A DNA stretch of 64,000 bases from Synechococcus sp. MU1643 (GCF_020514095.1 NZ_VTKY01000003.1:1-64000), one strand, 5' to 3'. Shown: positions 1 to 9,126, counted from the stretch's first letter. Notes: generated from the sequence alone by a model not told the origin. Numbers and translations are program-made.

Positions 1-411
1 CAACGGCCTGAACCCAGCCGCCGCCCCTGGCCCTGCCCCCCCCCCCCCCGCAGCGCCAGATGAGCCGCACCAACGAACTAACCCAGGGGAGGGCCGGGTC
101 CAGATACAACCCACGCTTCAACCAGCCAACGCTGAGGGTGACCGCGGCACAGGCCGCCTGATAGCCCAACACATTTCCATGGTCACAACAAAGGCCCGAA
201 GGCACGTCCAGGCTGATCAACGCACCAGGCTGCTGCTGCTGCCGACGCCGAAACAGATCCGCCAACGACTCAGGCAGCGGCCGGCTCTGGCCCAGCCTCA
301 CCTTCTCCATCGAGGCAGCACGGGCATTCCGCTGTCGAACAACCTCTGTTCCACGGCGCCCATGGACACGGCATCCACCGGTAGGTGATCGGCATCAGCG
401 GGAGGCCACAC
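1..411 (-). pseudogene. NAD(P)H-hydrate epimerase/dehydratase remnant (YjeF N domain), decayed, runs off the left edge
   Basis: Reading leftward from a GTG near 411, the first about 30 codons give a YjeF-type N-terminus (PVDAVSMGAVEQRLFDSGMPV). That frame soon hits a stop. The continuation lies in another frame (MEKVRLGQSRPLPESLADLF, then ALISLDVPSGLCCDHG and a TLSVGWLKRGLYLD segment). In this family about 100 residues of Rossmann-like sequence separate the MEK segment from the LGQ.RPLP segment, so an internal deletion plus a frameshift has removed the core of the NAD(P)HX epimerase domain. Any C-terminal ADP-dependent dehydratase domain lies outside the window. A 14-C run interrupts the remnant further downstream. 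Its 5' end sits just upstream of the divergent mnmA. The family repairs hydrated NAD(P)H. The identity is fairly sure and the decay is directly visible, although a sequencing error in the C run cannot be excluded. Confidence 0.72.
36..49. repeat. 14-base poly-C homopolymer
   Basis: Fourteen consecutive C residues (poly-G on the minus strand) lie inside the YjeF remnant. Homopolymers of this length are rare in picocyanobacterial coding DNA and are prone to slippage and sequencing error. Confidence 0.95.
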
Positions 412-462
412 CAGTTGCAGGTTGCCGGGACCTCACTATGGAGAGAACTTCCTGCGCCGCCC

Positions 463-1614
463 ATGGCCGTCGGATCCACCACAACCAGCGCTGGAGAGGC
501 TGCTCTTGAGCGCCTCCGGCAATGGCCTGGGGACCATCGTGTTGCCGTTGGTCTCTCTGGAGGCGTTGACAGTTCTCTAACTGCTGCGCTGCTGGTGGAG
601 GCAGGCTGGCATGTGGAAGGCCTGACGCTGTGGCTGATGAGCGGGAAAGGGGCCTGTTGCGCCGAGGGGCTGGTGGATGCGGCCGGCATCTGTGAACAAC
701 TGAGCATTCCCCACCACGTGGTGGATACGCGGGAGACGTTTCAACAGGAGATCGTTCAACGGCTGGTGGATGGCTATCGCGATGGGATCACGCCATTGCC
801 CTGCTCCCAGTGCAATCGATCGGTGAAATTTGGACCGATGCTCGATTGGGCTCTGCAGGAGCGCAAGCTGCCCCGCATCGCCACCGGCCACTACGCCCGT
901 ATACGCCATGGCGGCGATCAAGGGCGACATCAGCTTTTGAGGGGCCTCGATACCCGCAAAGACCAGAGCTATTTCCTCTATGACCTACCCCAGGACGTTT
1001 TAGGGCGCATCGTTTTTCCCCTAGGGGAACTGACCAAACCCGACACGCGTCTTGAAGCCGCACGACACGGTCTGCGCACCGCAAAAAAACCGGAGAGCCA
1101 GGATCTTTGCCTGGCAGACCACCACGGATCAATGCGGGCGTTCCTGGATGCCTATCTGCCAACGCGGCAGGGGGAAATCGTGCTTGCGGACGGGACCGTT
1201 GTGGGCGAGCACGATGGCATAGAACACTTCACCATCGGTCAGCGCAAAGGTCTCGGGGTGGCGTGGCGTGAGCCCCTTCACGTCATCCGCCTTGACGCTG
1301 CGATGAATCGAGTGATAGTCGCACCCCGGGCCGAAGCCGGCCGAGACGGTTGCGTGGTGGGCGCGGTGAACTGGGTCTCGATTGACCCGATCGAAGCGCC
1401 GCAAACCGTTGAGGTGCAGGTGCGCTACCGGAGTTCGCCGGTGCGTGCGGAGCTTTCACCCCTCCCGACCACCGAGGCAGATAAGCAGCGAGAGCGACCC
1501 TATCGCTGCCTTCTCAGCTTTAAAGAGGAGCAGTTCTCGATCACACCAGGCCAGGCGGCTGTCTTCTACGACGGTGAAACTGTTCTGGGTGGCGGGCTGA
1601 TCCAACGCGAATAG
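463..1614 (+). CDS. mnmA: tRNA-specific 2-thiouridylase MnmA
   Basis: MnmA transfers sulfur to the wobble uridine (U34) of tRNA-Lys, -Glu and -Gln, using ATP to adenylate the base. The PP-loop motif SGGVDSS is near the N-terminus. One catalytic cysteine lies in the CSQCN segment and the second in ESQDLCL, and GHYARI and [10 protein letters not shown] motifs typical of the family follow. The 383-residue product is of usual length. ATG 463 was chosen over an in-frame start 26 codons upstream because the upstream residues are not family-like and run into the neighbouring remnant. Its last 49 bases overlap the 3' end of the convergent lnt gene. Confidence 0.95.
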   Translation: MAVGSTTTSAGEAALERLRQWPGDHRVAVGLSGGVDSSLTAALLVEAGWHVEGLTLWLMSGKGACCAEGLVDAAGICEQLSIPHHVVDTRETFQQEIVQRLVDGYRDGITPLPCSQCNRSVKFGPMLDWALQERKLPRIATGHYARIRHGGDQGRHQLLRGLDTRKDQSYFLYDLPQDVLGRIVFPLGELTKPDTRLEAARHGLRTAKKPESQDLCLADHHGSMRAFLDAYLPTRQGEIVLADGTVVGEHDGIEHFTIGQRKGLGVAWREPLHVIRLDAAMNRVIVAPRAEAGRDGCVVGAVNWVSIDPIEAPQTVEVQVRYRSSPVRAELSPLPTTEADKQRERPYRCLLSFKEEQFSITPGQAAVFYDGETVLGGGLIQRE

Positions 1615-2981
1615 GGCGTGACGCGCTGGCGCACCTGAACGACGGCCTCGGCGACGCCCCGAGCCTCAGGCGAAAGCAACCACTGCACCGACCCATTGGC
1701 CGAAATCAGCGCCGTGGGGCCCGTGTTGCCAACGCTGAGGAGATCCCGTCCTGTCTCGATCGCCCGTAACTGCGCCAGCGCCAGAAACTGGTTTTGCAGC
1801 TGCAGTGGATAGGGATCGAGATTGGCAATGGCAAGGAGCCAGGTCGCACCATCGGCAGCGGAGCGAGCCAGAGCCAGACCATCGGCGATCTCGTAGCAGA
1901 TCGCAACGGCCGCAGGAGGTTCAACTACCGCCATCGTTCTTGAGGCCGGACCGGGGGACAATCCACCCACCGCAGAAAGTCCCGCCGTCAGCCCGGCGGG
2001 AAGGGGCGGGATCCATTCCCCGATCGGCACCAAACGGTGCTTATCAGCCAAGGGGACAGGAGAACGGGCCTGCGGCTCGTACAGCAACAAAGAACTGCGT
2101 TGCTGACCCCGCACCCAACGAAAACTGCCACTGATCAGGGGGATGGCTGGAGCATCGGCCGGCAGCTGAAAACGCGCCGGCAGCGCTCCTTCCGGAGCCA
2201 CCACAGCAGCTGGATTGTTGGGCTCCATCTGACGCATCGCATCCACTAGAGCTTCTGGAAGCGCCTGTTGACGCTCCAGATCAAATTTTTCTCGTGTGGG
2301 AACGGCGGGTTGCCAAACCCCCAGAGCAACTGAGCCGACCGGCGGCGGGGGCGCCAACAACAGCCAGCTCCCGAAACCATGGGCCAGGAGCACACTGGCC
2401 AATCCGAGCAAGCCCCAGCGGCGCCAGGCAGCGGGTTGCTCGAACAGCGTCAGAAGGCAACAGGCCCAGCACAACTGCAGCAATGTCAGCCCTCCGGAGC
2501 CGAACCAGCGGGCCAACCCCGCCAAGGGGCGGTCCCAAGGCAGGGTGGTGCCGCCGACGCCAATCCAGAACAGCGGCGACCCCGACAGCACCAGTTCAGC
2601 CAGAGCCCAGAGCCCTGCCAACAGCACCAGCCGCACAAGACGCGGCCAGCGGCGAGGCAGCCGCCGTGCCAGCAAAGACCATCCGGCCAAGAGCAGAGCG
2701 GCAAGGCTCCCGCAGGCGAGCCAGAGGGCCAGCGTCACCGGCAGGCTGAGCCAGTCGGGAACACCCATCCAAGTGAGTGGATGCAAGGCCAGCAACCAAC
2801 TGTGGCTGACCAAAACAGCCAGCAGTCCCCAGCCCGCCGACCAGCGGGGACACTCAACCACAGACCAGAGCAGCGCCAGAGCGGGGACCATCAGCAATGG
2901 CCCGCCAAGGGATGGAGCCACGCCTGCCAAGACGCCGCCAAGCAGCGCCCGCGATCCGGCCTGCAGTTGGTGATTGCCCAT
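1566..2981 (-). CDS. lnt: Apolipoprotein N-acyltransferase
   Basis: Lnt is an inner-membrane enzyme that adds the third acyl chain to the N-terminal cysteine of lipoproteins. The N-terminal half is a series of hydrophobic helices and the C-terminal half is a nitrilase-type domain. The expected catalytic triad is visible: Glu in APEGALP, Lys in [11 protein letters not shown] and Cys in AICYEI. ATG 2981 gives 471 residues; the frame is open further upstream but with unlikely sequence. The gene is convergent with mnmA, overlapping it by 49 bases, and divergent from the phasin-like gene. Confidence 0.93.
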   Translation of the reverse strand: MGNHQLQAGSRALLGGVLAGVAPSLGGPLLMVPALALLWSVVECPRWSAGWGLLAVLVSHSWLLALHPLTWMGVPDWLSLPVTLALWLACGSLAALLLAGWSLLARRLPRRWPRLVRLVLLAGLWALAELVLSGSPLFWIGVGGTTLPWDRPLAGLARWFGSGGLTLLQLCWACCLLTLFEQPAAWRRWGLLGLASVLLAHGFGSWLLLAPPPPVGSVALGVWQPAVPTREKFDLERQQALPEALVDAMRQMEPNNPAAVVAPEGALPARFQLPADAPAIPLISGSFRWVRGQQRSSLLLYEPQARSPVPLADKHRLVPIGEWIPPLPAGLTAGLSAVGGLSPGPASRTMAVVEPPAAVAICYEIADGLALARSAADGATWLLAIANLDPYPLQLQNQFLALAQLRAIETGRDLLSVGNTGPTALISANGSVQWLLSPEARGVAEAVVQVRQRVTPYSRWISPPPRTVSPS

Positions 2982-3034
2982 GGTCAGCAGTCCCGGCCGA
3001 AGGCATCCTGGATCGGACCTGCCCACCTGTCGCC

Positions 3035-3364
3035 ATGGATGCCGCGAATCCTCTTCAGCAACTGCTGCTCCGTGGCCTGGGCACAACCACCCTCGTTGCT
3101 GACCGTCTGCGAGGCGTTACCCAAAACTGGGTGAGCAGTGGACGGCTGGATCCCAATGAAGCGTCCGCTCTGGTGGACGACGTGCTCAAGGCTCTCCGCG
3201 GCGAAACCCCTGAACTGGAACAGCAGATGGGGCGCAACCTGGAACGCAACCGCGACAACCTGCTCCAGGACTTTGGCGTTCCAAGCCAGAAGGAAGTGGA
3301 TGAGCTGCGGGGCCGAATTGATCGCCTCGAGCAACAGCTGCGGCAGATGAACCGGCCTGAATGA
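3035..3364 (+). CDS. Phasin-like small conserved protein
   Basis: This 109-residue soluble protein is predicted to be mostly alpha-helical, with a heptad-rich C-terminus (DELRGRIDRLEQQLRQMN) suggesting a coiled coil. Size and composition resemble the phasin-like/PhaF-type family common in cyanobacteria, whose members bind polymer granules or act as coiled-coil scaffolds. No polyhydroxyalkanoate gene is seen in this window, so the role is unknown. ATG 3035 was chosen because upstream in-frame sequence overlaps the divergent lnt and looks non-coding. Confidence 0.75.
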   Translation: MDAANPLQQLLLRGLGTTTLVADRLRGVTQNWVSSGRLDPNEASALVDDVLKALRGETPELEQQMGRNLERNRDNLLQDFGVPSQKEVDELRGRIDRLEQQLRQMNRPE

Positions 3365-3415
3365 ACGCCGACGCCGCGGACCGGAGGTCAGAATCGACGT
3401 AATAGAAGCCCTTCC

Positions 3416-4015
3416 GTGCGCGACATCATCATCAGCACAACGGTCTGCGTGGCCTGCCTTCTCCTGGCCCTAGTGAGCCAGATCGTGGCCCCCTCTACCG
3501 TTTCCGCAGCCCCAGCGCAGCCGGCTGCAGTCCGCACCGAGGCTTCGAAACCCCAAAAGACGTTGAGCTTCGAACTCGACCCTGACGACCCCAACCCGAT
3601 TCTTTTCGCCATGGCCAACGATTCCGCTCCCGCCGACGCCTCAGCCCTCGGCGGCCCCCTCGGTGCCCCTGACAACATCATCACCGCCAGTGGTCTGAAA
3701 ATTATCGAGCTGGAGGTGGGCAACGGCGAAGAGGCCACCCCCGGCCAAACGGTGGTGGTGCACTACCGCGGCACCCTGGAAGACGGACTGCAGTTCGATG
3801 CCAGCTACGACCGGGGTACCCCCTTCAGCTTTCCCCTCGGTGCTGGCCGGGTGATCAAGGGTTGGGATGAAGGAGTCGCCGGAATGAAAGTGGGCGGCAA
3901 GCGCAAGCTGGTGATCCCCTCCGACCTGGCCTACGGAACCAGAGGCGCCGGTGGCGTGATTCCCCCGAACGCAACCTTGATCTTCGAGGTGGAACTCCTC
4001 AACGTGCAGAAGTGA
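3416..4015 (+). CDS. FKBP-type peptidyl-prolyl cis-trans isomerase, exported
   Basis: The 199-residue protein begins with a Sec-like signal (hydrophobic stretch at about residues 4-30, ending in an AAPA-type site). A linker of about 60 residues and a single C-terminal FKBP domain follow. Domain hallmarks are [53 protein letters not shown] and [14 protein letters not shown], so isomerase activity is expected in the periplasm or thylakoid lumen. The start is GTG 3416. sodN begins only 42 bases downstream on the same strand, so read-through is possible. Confidence 0.92.
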   Translation: MRDIIISTTVCVACLLLALVSQIVAPSTVSAAPAQPAAVRTEASKPQKTLSFELDPDDPNPILFAMANDSAPADASALGGPLGAPDNIITASGLKIIELEVGNGEEATPGQTVVVHYRGTLEDGLQFDASYDRGTPFSFPLGAGRVIKGWDEGVAGMKVGGKRKLVIPSDLAYGTRGAGGVIPPNATLIFEVELLNVQK

Positions 4016-4057
4016 GCGGAAGCTAGGCTCAACCCAAGCCAATTCCGCTCTGAACCG

Positions 4058-4531
4058 ATGCTGCGCTCGGCCCTTTTCGCACTTTCATGTGCCCTTCCTG
4101 CTCCCGTGGCAGAAGCCCATTGCGACGGTCCTTGTGGCGTGTACGACCCGGCTTCCGCCCGTGTGGCAGCCGAAGCCGTGCTGTCGATGACCAAAAAGCT
4201 GAAGGCGATGGAAGCGCCCGCCGCTGGTGACGCCGCTGCCCTAGCTGCTTACAACAACACCTTCGGCCGCTACGTCGCCATCAAGGAAGAGGAAGCACAA
4301 AAGACCAAGAAAGAGCTGTTGATCCTCTGGACCGACTATTTCAAGCCCGATCACTTGGCCACCTTCCCTGACCTGCACGACACCTTCTGGAAAGCAGCCA
4401 AGCTCTGCAGCGCCTGCAAGGTCAACATCGATCAGGCCAAGGCAGAAGAACTGATGGCTGCCGTTGAAAAAATCCACGGCATGTTCTGGCAGTCCAAGGG
4501 CGGTTCCGATGCCTGGGTCACCGCATCCTGA
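4058..4531 (+). CDS. sodN: Nickel superoxide dismutase precursor
   Basis: NiSOD converts superoxide to oxygen and hydrogen peroxide as a hexamer. The nickel hook HCDGPCGVY starts at residue 21, after a 20-residue propeptide ending VAEA. The mature enzyme begins at that histidine and uses His1, Cys2 and Cys6 as ligands, so proteolysis before the histidine is required. The rest is the usual four-helix bundle, and the 157-residue length is normal. A strong terminator follows the stop codon, then sodX, which supplies the protease. Replacing Fe-SOD with NiSOD is typical of open-ocean picocyanobacteria. Confidence 0.97.
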   Translation: MLRSALFALSCALPAPVAEAHCDGPCGVYDPASARVAAEAVLSMTKKLKAMEAPAAGDAAALAAYNNTFGRYVAIKEEEAQKTKKELLILWTDYFKPDHLATFPDLHDTFWKAAKLCSACKVNIDQAKAEELMAAVEKIHGMFWQSKGGSDAWVTAS

Positions 4532-4557
4532 GTACGCACAGAACCATTCCCCCTATC

Positions 4558-4594
4558 GCAGCAGCAGGTCTTCGCGACCTGTTGCTGCTTTTTT
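4558..4594 (+). terminator. Intrinsic terminator between sodN and sodX, overlapping the sodX start
   Basis: A 13-bp stem (GCAGCAGCAGGTC pairing with GACCTGTTGCTGC, one G-U pair) with a TTCGC loop is followed by six T residues. It starts 26 bases after the sodN stop. The proposed TTG start of sodX lies in the descending arm, so the hairpin can both end most sodN transcripts and hide the sodX initiation region. Confidence 0.9.
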
Positions 4595-4914
4595 GTGGGC
4601 GACGGCTGCTGCTACGGATCGAAGGACGATCGATGCAGCCCACCCTTGAACCCGGAGACCGGGTTCTGGTCAGACGGCTGGGACGGAAGCGCGCGCTCAG
4701 CCTGGGATCCGTGGTCGTGACCTGGCATCCGAAGCGAAGAAAGCTGCGTCTGATCAAGCGCCTGAAGAGCGTTGAGGAAACGGGGCTTTGGTTGCTGGGA
4801 GACAACCCCGCCGAAAGCACCGACAGCCGCCTATTGGGAGCGGTGCCAACAAAACTATTGATTGGCGAGGTGGTGGGCCGGCTCCCGCGCGGTAAATCAG
4901 AACAGGGCCGGTGA
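4582..4914 (+). CDS. sodX: NiSOD maturation protease SodX (signal-peptidase-like)
   Basis: The product is a short S24/S26-like serine protease. The catalytic Ser is in GRSMQPTLEPGDRVLVRR and the general-base Lys is probably within RLIKRLK, with the family motif LLGDNPAESTDSR behind it. It is thought to remove the SodN propeptide so that His1 becomes the free N-terminus. The Ser lies before the first ATG, so translation must begin upstream; TTG 4582 is the best visible start, though CTG 4606 or an ATT at 4546 cannot be excluded. The last 18 bases overlap the convergent NicO transporter gene. Confidence 0.9.
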   Translation: MLLFCGRRLLLRIEGRSMQPTLEPGDRVLVRRLGRKRALSLGSVVVTWHPKRRKLRLIKRLKSVEETGLWLLGDNPAESTDSRLLGAVPTKLLIGEVVGRLPRGKSEQGR

Positions 4915-5565
4915 GGTCTTCTGCAGCCAGATGGCCCCGGTGACAATCGAGAGAGCACCCGTACCGCCCACGATGAAAGGCATCAGCCGGGCACCGCTGC
5001 GGAGGGTGAGGAACGACACCACAGACACCACAGCCACCATGGCGCCGATAGATCCAAGTAGGTAAGCAAATAGATAGCCCACAGCAGCGTGGGGCGGCAG
5101 AGCCAAAGCAGGGATCACCGCGAGCAGGTGGCTGGCCCCCGCCAGGCCATGCAGCAGACCCAGGCCAGAGGAGGCATGGACGTGGCGACGGTGGTTGCTG
5201 GCACCGTGCACATGCAGGTGAAGATGACGATGCTCGGCGGCACCGTCGTGGCGATGCTCATGGGTGTGCAGTTTTAGCCCGAAGGCTGTGCGCACGGCCA
5301 AGGCACCCACCACCAGCAGGGCAACGCCCACGAGAAATTCCGCCCAGGACGACATGGCCTCCACATGGGCCAGGTCTTTCAGACCAATGGCGATCAACGC
5401 CAAGACCACAACCCCGGTGGAGTGACCGGCACCCCACGCCAGGCCGTGACGAAAGGCAGCCCATGGCTTGTTCAGAGAGAAGGGCGCCATCGCCACCAGG
5501 TGATCAGCACCACCAACCACATGAACGGCCCCGGCTGCAACACCGGTCAAAAGGCTAATCAGCAC
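4897..5565 (-). CDS. NicO-family nickel/cobalt transporter, probable nickel importer for NiSOD
   Basis: This 222-residue membrane protein has about six hydrophobic segments and an HVVGGADHLVAM segment in the first helix. A histidine-rich loop (residues about 98-130, many HxH) follows, then a second GLLHGLAGASHLLAV helix. These are features of NicO/UreH-like permeases, in which His/Asp motifs in helices carry nickel and the loop may bind metal. Its place directly opposite sodX matches the sodN-sodX-transporter linkage (sometimes called sodT) known in cyanobacteria. Cobalt transport is an alternative. Confidence 0.85.
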   Translation of the reverse strand: MLISLLTGVAAGAVHVVGGADHLVAMAPFSLNKPWAAFRHGLAWGAGHSTGVVVLALIAIGLKDLAHVEAMSSWAEFLVGVALLVVGALAVRTAFGLKLHTHEHRHDGAAEHRHLHLHVHGASNHRRHVHASSGLGLLHGLAGASHLLAVIPALALPPHAAVGYLFAYLLGSIGAMVAVVSVVSFLTLRSGARLMPFIVGGTGALSIVTGAIWLQKTSPALF

Positions 5566-5619
5566 AAAGAACCGACTGAATGTGGCAATTCTGCATCAGC
5601 AGTGAGATAGCGAATAGCT

Positions 5620-6507
5620 TTAACCGGCCTCGATCAACTGCACCAGACCAGCTTCAACATCCGGCTGCCGCATCAGGGCTTCTCCCACCAGCACAGCCCC
5701 CGCACCGGCGGCTTGCACCCGATCGAGATCGGCCCGGCTGAACAGGCCCGACTCACTCACAAGCAGCGCCCCCTGTTGGTTCAAACGGTCGTTGAAGTCG
5801 ATCATCAGTCGCTCGGTCGTGGCTAAATCCGTCTCGAAGCTGGCGAGATCACGGTTGTTGATCCCGATCAAGGGGAAGCCACCAATGCTCAGCACACGGT
5901 CCATTTCGGTGGCGTCGTGGACCTCCACCAACACCGTGAGGCCCAGTGCCGCCGCAGCCTTGTTGAGATAACGAAGATCCTGGTCCGACAGGATGGCAGC
6001 GATCAGAAGCACCGCATCAGCGCCGGCCGCCCGGGCCTGAAACAGCTGATAGGGACTCAGCACAAACTCCTTGCAGAGCAGAGGCAGGTCAACGGCCTGA
6101 CGCACTTCCACCAAGACATCAAAGCCGCCCTGGAAAAACGTCTTGTCAGTAAGCACCGAGAGGCAGCTTGCACCGCCAGCGGCGTAGGCCTTGGCAATCG
6201 CCACCGGGTCGAAATCCACGCGGATCACCCCTTTGCTGGGGCTCGCTTTTTTCACCTCAGCAATCACCGCTGGTTTCGTTGCGGCCGCCTTAAGTGCCCC
6301 CAGGAAATCCTTCGTGGAGGGAAGCTTGGCAATCTGCCGCTTCAGGTTGTCGAGGGGAACCTTGTCACGAGCAATATCGATCTCACGGTCTTTTTCCCAG
6401 ACAATTTTCTCGAGAATGTGACGTGGTTCTTCGTCATCGTGGGGCACCGCATATTCGAGATGGGCCACCCGCACCTTGGGGTTGGGGGGACGACGGCGGA
6501 TCTCCAT
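5620..6507 (-). CDS. trpC: Indole-3-glycerol-phosphate synthase
   Basis: TrpC closes the indole ring of carboxyphenylamino-deoxyribulose phosphate in tryptophan synthesis. The TIM-barrel motifs [14 protein letters not shown] (catalytic Lys), [22 protein letters not shown] and LVSESGL are all present. The 295 residues include the N-terminal extension of about 40 residues ([19 protein letters not shown]) usual in cyanobacterial TrpC. It lies 39 bases downstream of lpdA on the same strand and may be co-transcribed. Confidence 0.96.
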   Translation of the reverse strand: MEIRRRPPNPKVRVAHLEYAVPHDDEEPRHILEKIVWEKDREIDIARDKVPLDNLKRQIAKLPSTKDFLGALKAAATKPAVIAEVKKASPSKGVIRVDFDPVAIAKAYAAGGASCLSVLTDKTFFQGGFDVLVEVRQAVDLPLLCKEFVLSPYQLFQARAAGADAVLLIAAILSDQDLRYLNKAAAALGLTVLVEVHDATEMDRVLSIGGFPLIGINNRDLASFETDLATTERLMIDFNDRLNQQGALLVSESGLFSRADLDRVQAAGAGAVLVGEALMRQPDVEAGLVQLIEAG

Positions 6508-6546
6508 GGAACAGTGAAAAAGCTGGAACGAAAAAGCTGGGGGTGA

Positions 6547-7989
6547 TCAGGCGGCCACCTGGGCGGCAGCCTGCTTGTAAGCGACCTCCACCACCTCGCT
6601 GAGGGTCGGGTGGGTGTGAACTTCGGTGGCGAGCTGACGCACGCTCTGACGGCGGGCAACGGCATTGGCTACCTCCTGGATCAGGTCGGCGGCGTGAAGT
6701 CCGTAAATGTGGGCCCCCAGCACTTCACCACTGGTTTTGTTGAACAGCAGCTTCATCAAACCGTCGCTGTCCAGCTCTGCCAAAGCTTTGGAATTGGCCT
6801 TGAAATAGCTGCGAACGGAACCGAGCTGGAAGCCATCCTTCTCCGCCAAAGCTTTGGCATCCGCCTCGGTCAGGCCAACAGAGCTGATCTCGGGATGGGT
6901 GAAGGTGGCTGCCGGAATGCTGCGGTAATCGATCTCGCGCGCATGACCCAGGATGTTGTCCACGGCAACGGTGCCTTGGGCAGCGGCGGTATGGGCCAGC
7001 ATCAGCTTGCCTGTCACATCTCCGACGGCCCAGAGATGGGGAACAGGCTGGTCGTTGACCAAGACCCGCATGGCGTCGTCGATCGGGACGAAGCCGCGAT
7101 TCGTCTCCACATTCAGCGACTCCAAGTTGAGATCCTTGCTGCTGGGAACACGCCCTGTCGCTACAAGGACGGCATCAACCTCAAGGTTCTCGACAAGTTC
7201 ACGGCTGTTGAAATCAGCCAGTTCGATCTGCACCGGACAGCCCGGTGTGACTTTGCGGGCAAGCAGACCGGAACGCGCATCGATATCTCGACTGTCAATC
7301 AGATGACGCCCAGCAATCTTGGCGATATCAGGATCAAAGGTAGGCATCACCTTGTCCATGGCCTCGATCATCGTTACTTCGCAACCGAGGGCGGTGTACA
7401 CATCAGCGAATTCAAGGCCGATGTAACCGCTGCCGATAATGGCGATCCAGCGGGGCAGCCATTCCAGGTTGATGGCCTCGTCACTGGTGAACACCGTGCG
7501 GCCATCGGTTTCGATACCTGGCGGCACAAAGGGATCAGACCCCGTAGCGATGATCACGTCCTTGGCGGTCAGCACCCTGTCCACCCCGCTGGGCTCCCGC
7601 AGCCCCACCTTCTGGCTGCCCTCCAGACGGCCATGCCCCCGAAGGATCGTCACCCCGGCCCTTTCCAGGGTTTTGGTGAGATTGGTACGGATGGTCTGAA
7701 CCAGTTGATTGGCGTGATCAGCGATCTTTTGCCGTTCGAACCGCACAGGAGCAGCGTGAATTCCGAAGCTCGACAGGTGCTTGTCGTCCGCAAGTTCCCG
7801 CACTTTTCCACTGGCAGCCAACAGTGCCTTGGAGGGAACACAGCCCCGGTTCACACAGGTGCCACCCATGTCGCGTGATTCAACAATCGCCGTCTTCAGG
7901 CCGTTCTCGGAGGCATGTTTGGCAGCGTCGAAGCCGCCGTAGCCGGCTCCAATAACGATGACGTCGAAGTCGAAGCTGGCGTCGCTCAC
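6547..7989 (-). CDS. lpdA: Dihydrolipoyl dehydrogenase (E3)
   Basis: E3 reoxidises dihydrolipoamide of the pyruvate dehydrogenase complex and the glycine cleavage system, reducing NAD+. The protein shows the FAD-binding VIGAGYGGFDAA, the redox-active disulfide GGTCVNRGCVPSK, the NAD-binding IGSGYIGLEFAD and the C-terminal catalytic HTHPTLSE. The length of 480 residues is normal. The start overlaps the stop of the upstream SpoU methyltransferase by 4 bases (ATGA), suggesting translational coupling. Confidence 0.96.
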   Translation of the reverse strand: MSDASFDFDVIVIGAGYGGFDAAKHASENGLKTAIVESRDMGGTCVNRGCVPSKALLAASGKVRELADDKHLSSFGIHAAPVRFERQKIADHANQLVQTIRTNLTKTLERAGVTILRGHGRLEGSQKVGLREPSGVDRVLTAKDVIIATGSDPFVPPGIETDGRTVFTSDEAINLEWLPRWIAIIGSGYIGLEFADVYTALGCEVTMIEAMDKVMPTFDPDIAKIAGRHLIDSRDIDARSGLLARKVTPGCPVQIELADFNSRELVENLEVDAVLVATGRVPSSKDLNLESLNVETNRGFVPIDDAMRVLVNDQPVPHLWAVGDVTGKLMLAHTAAAQGTVAVDNILGHAREIDYRSIPAATFTHPEISSVGLTEADAKALAEKDGFQLGSVRSYFKANSKALAELDSDGLMKLLFNKTSGEVLGAHIYGLHAADLIQEVANAVARRQSVRQLATEVHTHPTLSEVVEVAYKQAAAQVAA

Positions 7990-8819
7990 CCGAACTGCTG
8001 CGATGTGGCGGTCATTGTCGCCCTTCGCCGCTCCAGAAGGAGAGGAACAGCGGCAGACGCCACATTCAGGGATTCCACACTTGCGCTGTGGGGGAGCGTG
8101 ACGGCATGGGTACAGCAGGCCTGCAGATCCGGATGCAGCCCTGCTCCCTCGGTTCCAAGCACCAGCGCCGTCGGCAGCGTCCAGTCGAGATCCCAGTAGG
8201 GAGAGGGAGGCTCAGCCTTGGTCGAATCGGGCACCAGGGTGGCCACCACTTGCACACCCAAGGCCACCAGCTGCGTCAGTTCCTGCTGAAGCTGTGAAAT
8301 CGCCACCGCTTCGCTCGGGCCAAAGCGTTGATGCGGCAGTTGAAGCAGAGCACCGGCAGAGGCCCGCAACACCTTCGTGCCGAGGGGATCTACACCAGCC
8401 CCCATCCAGACCGCGTTGACGTCAGCAGCCAGTGCCGTTCGCAGCAACGTGCCCAGATTTCCTGGATCCTGAATCCGATCCAGAACCAGGAGGAAGTCCA
8501 GCTCTGGAGGGACGGTTGGCAGTCGATCCAGGGGGCTTAGGCAGGCAACACCGTCGGGTGTGACCGTTGTAAGAGCAGCCCTCAACACCTCATCGGTGAC
8601 GATCCGACATCGAGCCTGGGAACAACGTTCAGCCAGGGCCGGATGACCTTGCAACCAGGCTTCAGTCGCGATGATTTCCTCGGGTGCGTTGCCCTGCCTT
8701 AGAAATTCCTGCAACAGGTGGGTGCCCTCAAGAAGCAACAGCCCCTCTGCATGTCGCCCCGCACGGGTGGCCAGAGTTCGCAGCCGTTTGACAAGGGGAT
8801 TGCGTCGGCTGCTGATCAG
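7986..8819 (-). CDS. SpoU/TrmH-family RNA 2'-O-methyltransferase
   Basis: The C-terminal SPOUT domain has the knotted-fold motifs LDRIQDPGNLGTLLRTA, VLGTEGAGL and SVESLNVASAAVPLL, so it methylates a ribose 2'-OH in rRNA or tRNA with SAM. The N-terminal substrate-binding domain reads LISSRRNPLVKRLRTLATRAG then LLLLEGTHLLQE, both family-like. The segment before LLLLEG is clearly coding, so a TTG at 8738 is too short. The only initiator that fits the family N-terminus is CTG 8819, with a second CTG at 8849 overlapping the upstream stop. The exact target (for example 23S rRNA) is not determinable here. Confidence 0.87.
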   Translation of the reverse strand: MISSRRNPLVKRLRTLATRAGRHAEGLLLLEGTHLLQEFLRQGNAPEEIIATEAWLQGHPALAERCSQARCRIVTDEVLRAALTTVTPDGVACLSPLDRLPTVPPELDFLLVLDRIQDPGNLGTLLRTALAADVNAVWMGAGVDPLGTKVLRASAGALLQLPHQRFGPSEAVAISQLQQELTQLVALGVQVVATLVPDSTKAEPPSPYWDLDWTLPTALVLGTEGAGLHPDLQACCTHAVTLPHSASVESLNVASAAVPLLLERRRATMTATSQQFG

Positions 8820-8845
8820 GGGAGAGGAGGAATCCAGAGAATGAT

Positions 8846-9094
8846 TCAGAACGCTGCGTGTTTGCGCACGTTCAAGCCTTTGTGAACGCTCAAATTTTCA
8901 CCATCGAGCTGGAGGCCATTGATGGCTGCGATTTCACCCTTAATCCCTTCTGCCGCAAGGTTCTCGATCATCTTTTTAATCACCTGATCCTCAACGGTTG
9001 TGTGATCGATGGAGTCAGGGGTTAGCAGTTCAAGGAATTTGCCAACCTTGGAAGCAACCACTTCCGATGCGTTAGTGATCTTGAGAACGATCAT
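8846..9094 (-). CDS. Small conserved hypothetical protein, 82 aa
   Basis: This soluble, mildly acidic protein mixes alpha and beta (MIVLKITNASEVVASKVGKF at the start; repeated short amphipathic segments after). I do not recognise the family. A clean ATG, typical codon use and a position between tRNA-Leu(CAG) and the methyltransferase gene in the same orientation support a real gene. The stop codon abuts the in-frame upstream region of the methyltransferase, so the two are probably co-transcribed. Confidence 0.7.
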   Translation of the reverse strand: MIVLKITNASEVVASKVGKFLELLTPDSIDHTTVEDQVIKKMIENLAAEGIKGEIAAINGLQLDGENLSVHKGLNVRKHAAF

Positions 9095-9126
9095 GATTGT
9101 CGGGCGCTGCTACCCGACAAAGTTAG

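Noticed and set aside
2379-3134. 251-codon Gln/Pro-rich plus-strand frame
   Set aside because: Low-complexity translation antisense to the hydrophobic half of lnt; no motif.
6610-7878. Long open frame on the plus strand, about 420 codons
   Set aside because: It is the antisense shadow of lpdA, which has complete E3 motifs on the minus strand.
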